NCBI GenBank assembly: GCA_002359025.1
Contig: DEPZ01000062.1
Coordinates: forward strand, 1 to 16,417
Length of the DNA stretch: 16,417 bases
Reading direction: 5' to 3'
Source of the DNA: Erysipelotrichaceae bacterium UBA3379
GTDB lineage: Bacteria > Bacillota_I > Bacilli_A > Erysipelotrichales > Coprobacillaceae
In this document: one piece after another, positions 1 through 6,380 of the stretch
Position numbering within the stretch: position 1 is the first letter of the stretch
Layout of the letters: every line of letters starts with the position of its first letter
Translations under genes and position numbers: made by a program
Notes under the pieces: generated by a model
What the model saw: the letters and a program-made list of their open reading frames with translations, nothing else
Told to the model about the DNA's origin: nothing
Databases searched by the model: none

Positions 1-56
1 TAAAATTTCATGGGGACTTGAAAAAATAATTTCAATTTTCCTTTAAAATACTATGG

Positions 57-96
57 GGAGAATGTAGTATCTGGTTGCATTCTCCTTTATTTTTTC
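57..96 (+). terminator. Inward-pointing hairpin and T-run, left arm
   Basis: GGAGAATG (57-64) pairs perfectly with CATTCTCC (78-85) across a 13-base loop, followed by a T-rich tract (86-96). This has the form of a rho-independent terminator for transcripts entering from the left. It lies in the left arm of the element, with a matching hairpin in the right arm. Confidence 0.5.
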
Positions 97-201
97 TTAA
101 TCAAATTCGTCTGTTTCTTCATCAAATAATGTTTCTAAATCATCAACAATCTCATCATTGAAATCAAAAATATTAAATAATACTTTTTTATTTTTATCCA
201 T
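97..201 (-). CDS. Tiny acidic ORF inside the inverted-repeat element (hypothetical)
   Basis: This is a 34-codon ATG-to-TAA frame on the minus strand. It begins MDKNKKVLFNIFDF and ends in a strongly acidic tail rich in Asp and Glu (ending DEETDEFD). No convincing Shine-Dalgarno sequence precedes the ATG; the nearest purine patch is a weak GGA about 13 bases upstream. It sits just inside the right-hand inverted repeat, where an IS transposase would normally start. It could therefore be the fused remains of a deleted transposase, a small element-encoded protein, or chance. I do not recognise the product. Confidence 0.25.
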   Translation of the reverse strand: MDKNKKVLFNIFDFNDEIVDDLETLFDEETDEFD

Positions 202-231
202 GATTTAAAGCGGTCCGATAAAAATAATATA

Positions 232-257
232 TCAAAAAAGGGAAGAAAATGCTTCCC
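232..257 (-). terminator. Inward-pointing hairpin and T-run, right arm
   Basis: Read on the minus strand, GGGAAG (257-252) pairs with CTTCCC (245-240) across a 6-base loop and is followed by six Ts (239-234). It mirrors the left-arm hairpin, and both directly follow the shared CTATGGG block. It would stop transcripts entering from the right. Confidence 0.45.
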
Positions 258-398
258 ATAGAGTTTTAAAGGCTTCAATTGAGAAGTCCCCATCAGATTT
301 TAAAGGGTACCTTTCTCCACATTAGATTTTATAATACCAATAAATTCTTATCATATTATTTTTCTCAGTTTTCTGTTAAGAAAATAGTATTTTTATTT

Positions 399-427
399 TT
401 GACACATTTTTGATATTTCAGTGTAAT
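399..427 (+). promoter_or_regulatory. Sigma-A-type promoter upstream of the cat leader
   Basis: A perfect TTGACA -35 (399-404), a 17-base spacer and TGTAAT (422-427, one mismatch to TATAAT) are present. Transcription would start near 434, at the 5' edge of the 436-494 inverted repeat, about 340 bases before the cat start codon. Confidence 0.5.
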
Positions 428-435
428 TTTGTTAA

Positions 436-494
436 AATATTGCTAATGATTGAATACACAGATGTCTAATCTTGTTGCATATTTTAGCAATATT
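436..494 (+). repeat. 11-bp inverted repeat at the predicted transcript start
   Basis: AATATTGCTAA (436-446) and TTAGCAATATT (484-494) are perfect inverted copies separated by 37 bases. The repeat lies just after the predicted start of the 399-427 promoter, so it could fold as a 5' hairpin in the RNA or act as a split DNA operator. No T-run follows, so it is not a simple terminator. Confidence 0.4.
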
Positions 495-745
495 ATGATT
501 ATAGACTGTAATGTGGTAGAATAAAGTTATATATTATCTGCAGCAAAATACTTTGCGGAAATTCACAATTTATTTTATAAACAAGATAGCATTAGTAAAT
601 TGATGAAATGGATGTAAAATCGATTGGATTTTATCCATGGTGGATTTGTATTAGATTTATTTGCATCAAAAAGTATTATAAAATATATTCAAATACTATT
701 AAATATTTAAGATAAAATGAATGTTTTCTCGCTATGTATTTATAG

Positions 746-765
746 TATAATAAAGATAAAGGAGG
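746..765 (+). promoter_or_regulatory. cat-proximal -10 box and ribosome-binding site
   Basis: A perfect TATAAT (746-751) lies 20 bases before the start codon, but there is no good -35 at 16-18 bases. A strong GGAGG (761-765) sits 6 bases before ATG 772 and fixes that start. A transcript from this -10 would have a very short leader. No RBS-sequestering hairpin or leader peptide of the kind seen in inducible plasmid cat genes is evident. Confidence 0.5.
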
Positions 766-771
766 TATATT

Positions 772-1398
772 ATGAAGTTTCATGTTATTAATAAAGATAC
801 ATGGGATAGAACAGAATATTTTGACCATTATTGGAATAATGTTCCATGTAGCTATAGTTTAACAGTAGAATTAGATATAACACCTGTTATACATAAACAT
901 AAAAAAATTTATCCAACACTTTTATATAATATTACAAAGGCAGTGAACTCTCATGAACAAATGAGAATGGGATTTGATAAAGATGGAAATCTAGGTATAT
1001 TTGATGAAATGATACCATTATATACAATCTTTCATAAAGACACTCATACATTTTCTAATATATGGACAGAATTTCATGAAAATGAAAATGAATTCTATAA
1101 GGCGTATATAAATGATCTAGAAGAATTTAAAGATGTGCATAGATTTGAAGCCAAGCCATATACACCCCCTCATATCTTTTATGTTTCCATGATTCCTTGG
1201 ATGACTTTTAAAAGTTTTGAATTACATTTTCATAATGTTAATCAACTTGCACCTATATTTACTATGGGTAAATATTATAAAGATAAAGGGAAATATTATA
1301 TTCCTTTATCTATTCAAGTACATCATTCTGTATGTGATGGATATCATGTCAGTTGTTTCGTTGAAGATCTGCAAAAGTTTATTTTAGGAGAACAATGA
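772..1398 (+). CDS. cat: CatA-type chloramphenicol O-acetyltransferase
   Basis: A 208-residue protein of the classical trimeric CAT family, whose members transfer acetyl from acetyl-CoA to the 3-hydroxyl of chloramphenicol in the cytoplasm. The active-site signature HHSVCDG (184-190) supplies the catalytic His185 and structural Asp189, equivalent to His195 and Asp199 of type III CAT. Ser139 in the YVSMIPW segment matches the oxyanion-stabilising Ser148. The N-terminal W-R-x-x-Y-F-x-H-Y pattern and the TMGKYY segment near 164 also match the family. It is about 10 residues shorter than typical, and all key residues are present. The start follows a strong GGAGG. The stop overlaps the next start codon, implying co-translation. 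Being next to a mobile-looking element is consistent with acquisition, but its AT-rich composition does not stand out. Whether it acts on chloramphenicol or another acceptor cannot be decided from sequence. Confidence 0.88.
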   Translation: MKFHVINKDTWDRTEYFDHYWNNVPCSYSLTVELDITPVIHKHKKIYPTLLYNITKAVNSHEQMRMGFDKDGNLGIFDEMIPLYTIFHKDTHTFSNIWTEFHENENEFYKAYINDLEEFKDVHRFEAKPYTPPHIFYVSMIPWMTFKSFELHFHNVNQLAPIFTMGKYYKDKGKYYIPLSIQVHHSVCDGYHVSCFVEDLQKFILGEQ

Positions 1399-1913
1399 TG
1401 CGAAAAGTCATTTTGTATATAGCAATGAGTATAGATGGTTATATTTGTGATGAACATGGAGGTGTAGATTGGCTCGTAGGACATGATAAAGATAATCAGG
1501 ATAGTACATATGATACATTTATCCAAAATATAGATACTATATGTATGGGGTATACAACATATCATCAGATTATTCATGAATTATCACCTGATGTATGGCC
1601 TTATTTTGAACAACATACCTATGTATTGACACATCATCAAAATGAAAATACTAAAAACATATCTTTTGTAGATGATATTCATAGTCTTTTATTAGATTTA
1701 AAGAGTAAAGATGGAAAAGATATTTGGATTTGTGGTGGTGCTTCATTAGTAAAACAATGTATAGATGATATTGATGAATTTCATATTTCTATTATTCCAA
1801 CTATACTTTCAAGAGGGACATCTTTATTTCAATTTGATAAGCAAATATATCTTTATTTGATGGAAACATCTGAGAATAATGGAATTGTAGAGTTGAAATA
1901 TAAAAGAAAATAA
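1395..1913 (+). CDS. DHFR/RibD C-terminal-like reductase (YyaP/YwjB type)
   Basis: A 172-residue protein of the dihydrofolate reductase superfamily, RibD_C branch. The N-terminal strand and loop VILYIAMSIDGYICDEHGGVDWL is the hallmark of this family. MGYTTY (about 51-56) matches the GRxTY nucleotide-binding helix, ICGGASLVKQ (about 113-122) is the glycine-pair NADPH site, and PTILSRGTSLF (about 136-146) the closing strand. Members are probable NAD(P)H-dependent reductases of unknown substrate, and many sit beside resistance-type genes. The ATG overlaps the cat stop by four bases with AGGAG just upstream, so translation is coupled. A second in-frame ATG follows immediately and cannot be excluded as the start. 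A genuine folate-reducing role is unlikely because the classical DHFR active-site pattern is not evident. Confidence 0.8.
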   Translation: MMRKVILYIAMSIDGYICDEHGGVDWLVGHDKDNQDSTYDTFIQNIDTICMGYTTYHQIIHELSPDVWPYFEQHTYVLTHHQNENTKNISFVDDIHSLLLDLKSKDGKDIWICGGASLVKQCIDDIDEFHISIIPTILSRGTSLFQFDKQIYLYLMETSENNGIVELKYKRK

Positions 1914-1943
1914 CGCACTACATTTAAAAATAGAGGTGGTAAG

Positions 1944-2513
1944 ATGAAACTAAAACCTATCAGTAAATATATGTCTTTAATATTAAGACATAGACCAGAA
2001 GAAGCTGGAATAACTTTAGATGAACATGGTTGGGCGAGAGTAGATGAACTTATTGATGGAATAAAAAAGAAGTATGATGTAGACAAGGAAATTATAGAAA
2101 AAATAGTTGCACTAGATCAAAAACAAAGATTTTCTTTTAATGATGATAAAACATTAATACGAGCAAACCAAGGACATTCAATTAATGTAGATGTAGAATT
2201 AATCAAAAAGATTCCTCCAGATATTTTGTATCATGGTACAGGAGAAAAATATGTTAATTCTATTGAACAACAAGGTCTCATTCCTAAATCAAGATTATAT
2301 GTTCATTTATCTACAGATATTGATACTGCTGTAAAAGTAGGTTCAAGACATGGGAAACCAATTGTTTATGAAATTGATACTAAAAGAATGACAGAAGATA
2401 ATATTGATTTCTACATATCTGTAAATGGTATATGGCTGGCCAAAAATGTACCTATAAAGTATATGAGAAAGTTAGATATGAATGGATATTCATATCAGAA
2501 TATATTCTTATAA
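1944..2513 (+). CDS. kptA: RNA 2'-phosphotransferase, Tpt1/KptA family
   Basis: A 189-residue protein matching KptA/Tpt1, which uses NAD+ to remove an internal RNA 2'-phosphate, giving ADP-ribose 1'',2''-cyclic phosphate and nicotinamide. The N-terminal winged-helix-like lobe (about 1-85) begins SKYMSLILRHRP with the expected Arg15-His16 pair. IRANQGHS carries Arg73. The C-terminal ART-like lobe has LYHGTG (His97), YVHLSTD (His121) and VGSRHG (Arg135). All active-site residues expected of the family are visible and the length is normal. Bacteria generally lack the 2'-phosphorylated tRNA splice junctions that eukaryotic Tpt1 repairs, so the natural substrate is open: damaged RNA, ADP-ribosylated ends or other nucleic-acid termini are possibilities. 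A GAGGTGG ribosome-binding site precedes ATG 1944, 30 bases after the reductase, suggesting one operon. Confidence 0.93.
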   Translation: MKLKPISKYMSLILRHRPEEAGITLDEHGWARVDELIDGIKKKYDVDKEIIEKIVALDQKQRFSFNDDKTLIRANQGHSINVDVELIKKIPPDILYHGTGEKYVNSIEQQGLIPKSRLYVHLSTDIDTAVKVGSRHGKPIVYEIDTKRMTEDNIDFYISVNGIWLAKNVPIKYMRKLDMNGYSYQNIFL

Positions 2514-2552
2514 AGATATTTTAGAAAATAAGATCATAAGGAGTAGAAGTAT

Positions 2553-3998
2553 ATGGATATCGTTTCTATAAATATGGAATTATCAAATGATATATTAAGA
2601 TTAGAAAAGTTTATTGAAGATAAAAAATATGATGAAGGAATGATGTTTTTTAAAGAAGTTTACTTTCAATATTCAAGTGTACTAGGTAAAGGATATATTG
2701 GGACAATTGAATTGTTATATATGTATGGGCAAATATTGTTATTGCAAAAAGAATATAAGCAATGCATAGAGGTTATGAAAGATCTTTATGATCTTGTTGA
2801 AGATAATTTAAATGATAGGCATCCTTATATACAAGAAGGACTAGATATGTTGGCGAAGTGTTATAGAGAGATGCATGAATATGACAATGCTTTACAATGT
2901 GATCAACAAAATTATGTCATGAATAGACAATTGTTAGGCGATAATCATGAAAAGACTTTACAATCACAATATGCAATCTATCAGGATTTAATGGGATTAG
3001 ATGAATTTGACAGAGCCTTTGAATATTTACTTCATTTATATGAACAAACAAATCAAGTGTTGGATTCAAAACATATTTTAAGATTAAAAATTATAAAAAG
3101 TATGGGAGATATGTATAGTGATTGTTTAGAACATGAAGAAGCTGTCAAATATCGTCAAGCGGCTTTAGAAATGACTCAACAGATTTATGGTCAAAAAAGC
3201 CAAGAAACGCTTCATGCTTTGATTGCTTTTATTCATGATTATCAAGAATGCGGGTATGCTTCACATGTTAGTGAATTGTTAATAACAAGTTATGAACTCT
3301 CTATAGAAGTATATGGTCAAAATCATTTCTATACACTTCAAGTTTTAGAAGAGTTAGCTGATTGTTATGAAAGTGAACATGAATTTTTAAAAGCACTGGA
3401 ATGTTATCAGTTATGTTATAAGATAGCTATTGTTAATCATTGTGAAATAAAAAAACAATGTTATTATTTAGATAATATTGGTTTAACATATTCTTTTCTT
3501 CATCAACATGAAAAAGCTTTAGAATACTTTTTAAAAAGTTATGAATTAATTAAGAAGGATTCAAAAGCAACTATAGATGATTATTTATATGATCTTAAGA
3601 TGATTATAGAAGAGTATCGTTGTTTAAAAGATTATAAAAACTTAATAACTGTTTGTAATGAATATTATTTATATTGTCATATGGTTTTTGGAAGTCAAAA
3701 TCCAATCACATTAGAGGCACTTTATGATTTAGGGTATTGTCACTATTTGATAGAGGATTATCATCAAGCTTACCTCTTATTTGAACAATGTTATAAAACA
3801 GCAAGTACTCTTTCTGACAAAGATTTTGATTTATTGAAAATATTGTATATGCTTGCTTTAACATGTCAACATTTAGATATACAGAAATCATCACAATTAT
3901 TTGAAAAATATTTGATGTTAGCACAAGAATCAAATGCATCTTTCGATGAAATTCATAGAATAAAAGCTGAAATAGAAAGTTTAAATAATAAGCATTAG
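2553..3998 (+). CDS. Tetratricopeptide-repeat protein of unknown function
   Basis: A 481-residue, largely helical protein with tandem TPR-like units through most of its length. Units of about 42 residues show patterns such as A-x-x-x-x-x-x-A-L-E and L-x-x-L-A-x-C-Y, for example near 103-135, 190-225 and 265-300, resembling the TPR_12 / kinesin-light-chain type. There is no signal peptide, membrane segment or attached catalytic or DNA-binding domain, so a cytoplasmic protein-binding scaffold is the reasonable reading. An N-terminal helix-turn-helix, which would make it an Rgg/PlcR-like peptide sensor, is not apparent. AAGGAG (2538-2543) precedes the ATG by nine bases. It follows kptA by about 40 bases and may be its last operon partner, but a functional link is inference only. 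Confidence 0.75.
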   Translation: MDIVSINMELSNDILRLEKFIEDKKYDEGMMFFKEVYFQYSSVLGKGYIGTIELLYMYGQILLLQKEYKQCIEVMKDLYDLVEDNLNDRHPYIQEGLDMLAKCYREMHEYDNALQCDQQNYVMNRQLLGDNHEKTLQSQYAIYQDLMGLDEFDRAFEYLLHLYEQTNQVLDSKHILRLKIIKSMGDMYSDCLEHEEAVKYRQAALEMTQQIYGQKSQETLHALIAFIHDYQECGYASHVSELLITSYELSIEVYGQNHFYTLQVLEELADCYESEHEFLKALECYQLCYKIAIVNHCEIKKQCYYLDNIGLTYSFLHQHEKALEYFLKSYELIKKDSKATIDDYLYDLKMIIEEYRCLKDYKNLITVCNEYYLYCHMVFGSQNPITLEALYDLGYCHYLIEDYHQAYLLFEQCYKTASTLSDKDFDLLKILYMLALTCQHLDIQKSSQLFEKYLMLAQESNASFDEIHRIKAEIESLNNKH

Positions 3999-4007
3999 CT
4001 TATTATT
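3984..4007 (+). repeat. Hairpin over the stop codon of the TPR gene
   Basis: AATAATAAGC (3984-3993) and GCTTATTATT (3998-4007) form a perfect 10-bp stem with an ATTA loop. The stem overlaps the TAG stop. It lacks a proper T-run, so it is at best a weak terminator or an RNA-stabilising 3' structure. Confidence 0.4.
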
Positions 4008-4052
4008 ATAGTGAATAGATAAAGAGTTTCAATTGTATCGAGGTGAAATGTA

Positions 4053-4865
4053 GTGCGAACTTTGTATGTATCAGATTTAGATGGAACATTATTGAGAAAT
4101 AATGAAATGACTTCTCAATATACAAATCAAGTCATCAATCAACTAACAGATCAAGGAATGATATTTTCTTATGCAACAGCGAGATCCTTAATAACGGCTA
4201 AAAAAGCAACAAAAGGTATTCATGCAAAAATTCCATTGATTGTATACAATGGAGTATTTGTGATTGATAATGTTACTGAACAAATATTAATATCTAATTA
4301 TTTTGACAATTCTGTTTTTGATGTATTAAAAGATTTGTTTCATCATCAGATTTATCCTATTGTCTATGCTTATATTGATGGAGTAGAGAAGTTTTCATAT
4401 ATTCCAAATTTATGTACAGATGGCATGAATACGTTTCTTGAAAGTCGAAAAGGGGATATTCGAATGCGTAAAGTACAATCACTAGATGATTTGATATTAG
4501 GAGATATTTTCTATATAACATGTATTGATGAACCTGAAACGTTAGAACCCCTCTATAATAAATATAAGAATCAATATCATTGCATTTATCAAACGGATAT
4601 TTATACTCATGATCAATGGCTTGAAATTATGCCTTTAACGGCATCCAAATCCAATGCAATAAAACAATTAAAATCATTATTAAAATGTGATCATCTTGTT
4701 GTTTTTGGTGATGGTAAAAATGATATCGATATGTTTGATCTGGCAAACGAAAGTTATGCTGTAGAAAATGCACATGAAGATTTGAAGAAGAAAGCCACAG
4801 ATATTATTTTGTCAAATGAAGCTGATGGGGTTGCAAAGTGGTTAGAAGAAAACTTTATTAAATAA
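4053..4865 (+). CDS. Cof-type HAD-superfamily phosphatase
   Basis: A 270-residue HAD hydrolase of the Cof / class IIB type, probably a cytoplasmic phosphatase acting on sugar phosphates, nucleotides or a similar small substrate. Motif I is DLDGTLL with nucleophile Asp8 and acid/base Asp10. Motif II is Thr42 in SYATARS, motif III Lys199 in TASKS, and motif IV GDGKNDIDMF with Asp220 and Asp224 for magnesium. The C2-type cap lies between about 82 and 187. The start is GTG at 4053, preceded at a 6-base distance by AGGTGA; no earlier in-frame start is better placed. It is separated from the TPR gene by about 55 bases and ends at a bidirectional terminator. The exact substrate cannot be assigned because this family is broad. 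Confidence 0.88.
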   Translation: MRTLYVSDLDGTLLRNNEMTSQYTNQVINQLTDQGMIFSYATARSLITAKKATKGIHAKIPLIVYNGVFVIDNVTEQILISNYFDNSVFDVLKDLFHHQIYPIVYAYIDGVEKFSYIPNLCTDGMNTFLESRKGDIRMRKVQSLDDLILGDIFYITCIDEPETLEPLYNKYKNQYHCIYQTDIYTHDQWLEIMPLTASKSNAIKQLKSLLKCDHLVVFGDGKNDIDMFDLANESYAVENAHEDLKKKATDIILSNEADGVAKWLEENFIK

Positions 4866-4908
4866 AAAAGCATATTATATCATTTCATAATGATATATAT
4901 GCTTTTTT
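4864..4908. terminator. Bidirectional terminator between the HAD gene and ackA
   Basis: A stem of GCATA plus a TATATCAT-like stretch (4870-4883) pairs with 4890-4902 with one bulged base, flanked by six As on the left (4864-4869) and six Ts on the right (4903-4908). It therefore serves both convergent genes. Confidence 0.85.
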
Positions 4909-4912
4909 AATA

Positions 4913-6103
4913 TTATAAATTTAATAAACGTTTTGTATCTCTTGCAATCATTAATTCTTCATTTGTTGGGATAACATAGACTTTGATTTTTGATTCATGT
5001 TTTGTAATTAAACGTTCACCTTCACCATTTTCATTAGCTTCATCATCTACAACAATTCCTAAAGCTTCAGATACAAGATTTAAGATTTCTTTTCTTGCAT
5101 ATGCAGAGTTTTCTCCAATACCAGCAGTAAATGCAATCGCATCACATCCTCCTAGTGCAATGAAATATCTACCAATATATGCAATGACACGTCTAAAGAA
5201 AATATCAATAGCAAGTTTAGCTCTTTCATTTCCTTCATTAGCTGCAGCTAAAACATCTCTAAAGTCACTAGATACACCAGACACACCTAATAATCCAGAT
5301 TCTTTATTTAACATTCTAATCACTTCATTCATATCTAATCCAACTTGTTCTACTAAATAGTCAATAACAGAAGGGTCTAAGTCACCACTACGAGTACCCA
5401 TCATAATACCAGCTAATGGTGTGAATCCCATAGAAGTATTGATTGATTTTCCATCTTTAATAGCAGTTAAACTTCCACCAGCTCCTAGGTGAGCAACGAT
5501 AATTTTAGAATGTTCAGGATTTCCTAGATGATCAATAACTCTTTGAGAAACATATTTATGACTTGTACCATGAGCGCCATATTTTCTCACTTTATAGTCT
5601 GTATAATATTTATATGGAATTGGATAGATATAACATCTAGGTTCTAATGTTTGATGGAAAGCAGTATCAAATACAGCAACAGAACCAGCATTAGGGATAG
5701 CTTCTTTAAATGCATAATATCCAGTTAAGTGAGCTGGATTATGTAAAGGAGCTAATGATTTTAATTCATCAATTTTTTCTACAACATAGTCATCGATGAC
5801 AGCTGAATCTTGGAAATATGCTCCCCCTTGCACAACTCTATGTCCTACACCTTTGATTTCATCTAATGAAGCGACAATTCCTTTATCAATTAATGTGTCT
5901 AATAACAAATGAACAGCTTCTTTATGAGTAGGGATAGCTAAAGTTTTCACTTCTTTTTCACCATTATACTTGATTGTAAATATAGAATCTTCTAAACCGA
6001 TTCTTTCAATAACACCAGAAGTAATAACTGATTCATCATCCATTTCAAATAATTGAAATTTTAATGAAGAACTTCCAGCATTAACTGCAATAATTTTTGC
6101 CAT
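4913..6103 (-). CDS. ackA: Acetate kinase
   Basis: A 396-residue, full-length acetate kinase that interconverts acetyl phosphate plus ADP and acetate plus ATP, the substrate-level phosphorylation step of acetate fermentation. The family motifs are complete: VNAGSSSLK with Asn8, Arg89 in GHRVV, His121 in HNPAH, catalytic Asp146 in FDTAFH, His178 in YGAHGTSH, Arg238 in GTRSGDLDP, the adenosine-site AGIGENS (about 327-333), and Glu382 in TNEEL for magnesium. GGAGG (6112-6116, read on minus) lies eight bases before the ATG. It is the only long gene on the minus strand, is monocistronic between a divergent promoter region and a convergent terminator, and has no pta (phosphate acetyltransferase) beside it. 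Confidence 0.98.
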   Translation of the reverse strand: MAKIIAVNAGSSSLKFQLFEMDDESVITSGVIERIGLEDSIFTIKYNGEKEVKTLAIPTHKEAVHLLLDTLIDKGIVASLDEIKGVGHRVVQGGAYFQDSAVIDDYVVEKIDELKSLAPLHNPAHLTGYYAFKEAIPNAGSVAVFDTAFHQTLEPRCYIYPIPYKYYTDYKVRKYGAHGTSHKYVSQRVIDHLGNPEHSKIIVAHLGAGGSLTAIKDGKSINTSMGFTPLAGIMMGTRSGDLDPSVIDYLVEQVGLDMNEVIRMLNKESGLLGVSGVSSDFRDVLAAANEGNERAKLAIDIFFRRVIAYIGRYFIALGGCDAIAFTAGIGENSAYARKEILNLVSEALGIVVDDEANENGEGERLITKHESKIKVYVIPTNEELMIARDTKRLLNL

Positions 6104-6131
6104 GTAAAATTCCTCCTTAAATATCGATTTA

Positions 6132-6140
6132 ATTATAGCA
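6132..6140 (-). promoter_or_regulatory. Extended -10 promoter of ackA
   Basis: On the minus strand the sequence is TGCTATAAT, an extended -10 with a perfect TATAAT (6137-6132). The hexamer 17 bases upstream is poor (CTAGTT), which the TGn extension and the upstream A/T tracts could compensate. The start would fall near 6125, giving a leader of roughly 20 bases. Confidence 0.6.
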
Positions 6141-6200
6141 TTTTTAATAAAAAAAACTAGTCTTTAATCATTTTTATTAAAAAAACTTGTCTTATGATAA
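6141..6200. repeat. Two ~30-bp tandem direct repeats in the divergent promoter region
   Basis: 6141-6170 and 6171-6200 are imperfect direct copies. Each has TTTTTA, then a run of seven or eight As, then ACTAGTCTT in the first copy or ACTTGTCTT in the second. The unit length of 30 is close to three helical turns, and a third A-run follows about 20 bases later (6199-6205), so the A-tracts are on one face of the helix. They lie directly upstream of both the ackA and thiT promoters and could be bent DNA, UP elements or a repeated protein site. Confidence 0.45.
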
Positions 6201-6214
6201 AAAAAGATTATAAT
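6187..6214 (+). promoter_or_regulatory. Promoter of the TPP riboswitch and thiT
   Basis: TTGTCT (6187-6192), a 16-base spacer and a perfect TATAAT (6209-6214). Transcription should begin near 6221, exactly where the riboswitch aptamer begins. The -35 falls inside the second tandem repeat. Confidence 0.7.
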
Positions 6215-6220
6215 ATTATT

Positions 6221-6346
6221 GAGCCAGGGGTGCGTTAGCTGAGATAGGTATATACCTGATCCCTTATCATCTGAACTGGATAATGCCAGCGTAGAGAGTG
6301 CAAATAAGTTTTTTATGCTTTTCTATGCTCATAGAAGAGCTTTTTT
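6221..6346 (+). promoter_or_regulatory. TPP (THI-box) riboswitch with terminator
   Basis: The aptamer shows conserved TPP-riboswitch blocks in order: CCAGGGGTGC (6224-6234), GCTGAGAT (6238-6245), ATCCCTTATCATCTGAACTG (6260-6279) and the closing AATGCCAGCGTAGAGAG (6282-6299). The expression platform is a strong terminator, with a 10-bp stem 6317-6326 / 6331-6340, a GCTC loop and six Ts (6341-6346). When thiamine pyrophosphate is bound, transcription would stop before thiT, which is the expected logic for a thiamine uptake gene. The exact anti-terminator pairing was not traced. Confidence 0.96.
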
Positions 6347-6380
6347 ATTTGTAGGCTCCTATATTTGAAAGGAGAGAAAA

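Larger units (their letters stand above)
1..305. mobile_element. MITE-like or decayed IS with imperfect inverted-repeat ends
   Basis: The two edges are imperfect inverted copies of each other. The left arm (about 1-65) reads TAAAAT, three bases, ATGGGGACTT, a spacer, CCTTTAAAA, then CTATGGGGAG. The complement of 240-305 reads TAAAAT, three bases, ATGGGGACTT, a spacer, CCTTTAAAA, then CTATGGGAAG. In each arm the conserved block leads into a hairpin followed by a T-run that points inward (57-96 on +, 257-232 on -). Inverted ends with inward terminators are typical of insertion sequences and their non-autonomous derivatives. No transposase fits inside; only a 34-codon minus-strand ORF is present. 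The left end touches the window edge, so the full repeat length and any target-site duplication cannot be seen. The IS family is not recognised. Confidence 0.5.
306..771. other. AT-rich gene-free stretch before cat
   Basis: No convincing gene lies here. It holds a promoter-like site (399-427), an 11-bp inverted repeat (436-446 / 484-494), a second hairpin (stem arms 610-621 and 627-636 with a 2-base bulge) and the cat promoter and ribosome-binding site. One frame from ATG 462 reads 20 codons to a TAA, then stays open about 30 more codons to a second TAA at about 617. That could be a heavily decayed gene, but in DNA this AT-rich it may be chance, and I do not recognise the peptide. Confidence 0.4.

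Noticed and set aside
428..447. TTGTTAAAATATTGCTAATG as a possible Rex operator
   Set aside because: Only the left half matches the TTGTTAA half-site; the right half is not the inverted copy, so there is no dyad.
487..520. A BlaI/CopY-like ATTATA-GAC-TGTAAT dyad near 498-512
   Set aside because: It is imperfect, the spacing is unusual for that family, and no BlaI-type regulator is in the window.
4983..5360. A 125-codon plus-strand open frame opposite ackA
   Set aside because: It lies fully inside the highly conserved acetate kinase gene on the other strand, is Ser/Pro/Ile-rich as expected of a frame shadow, and has no ribosome-binding site.
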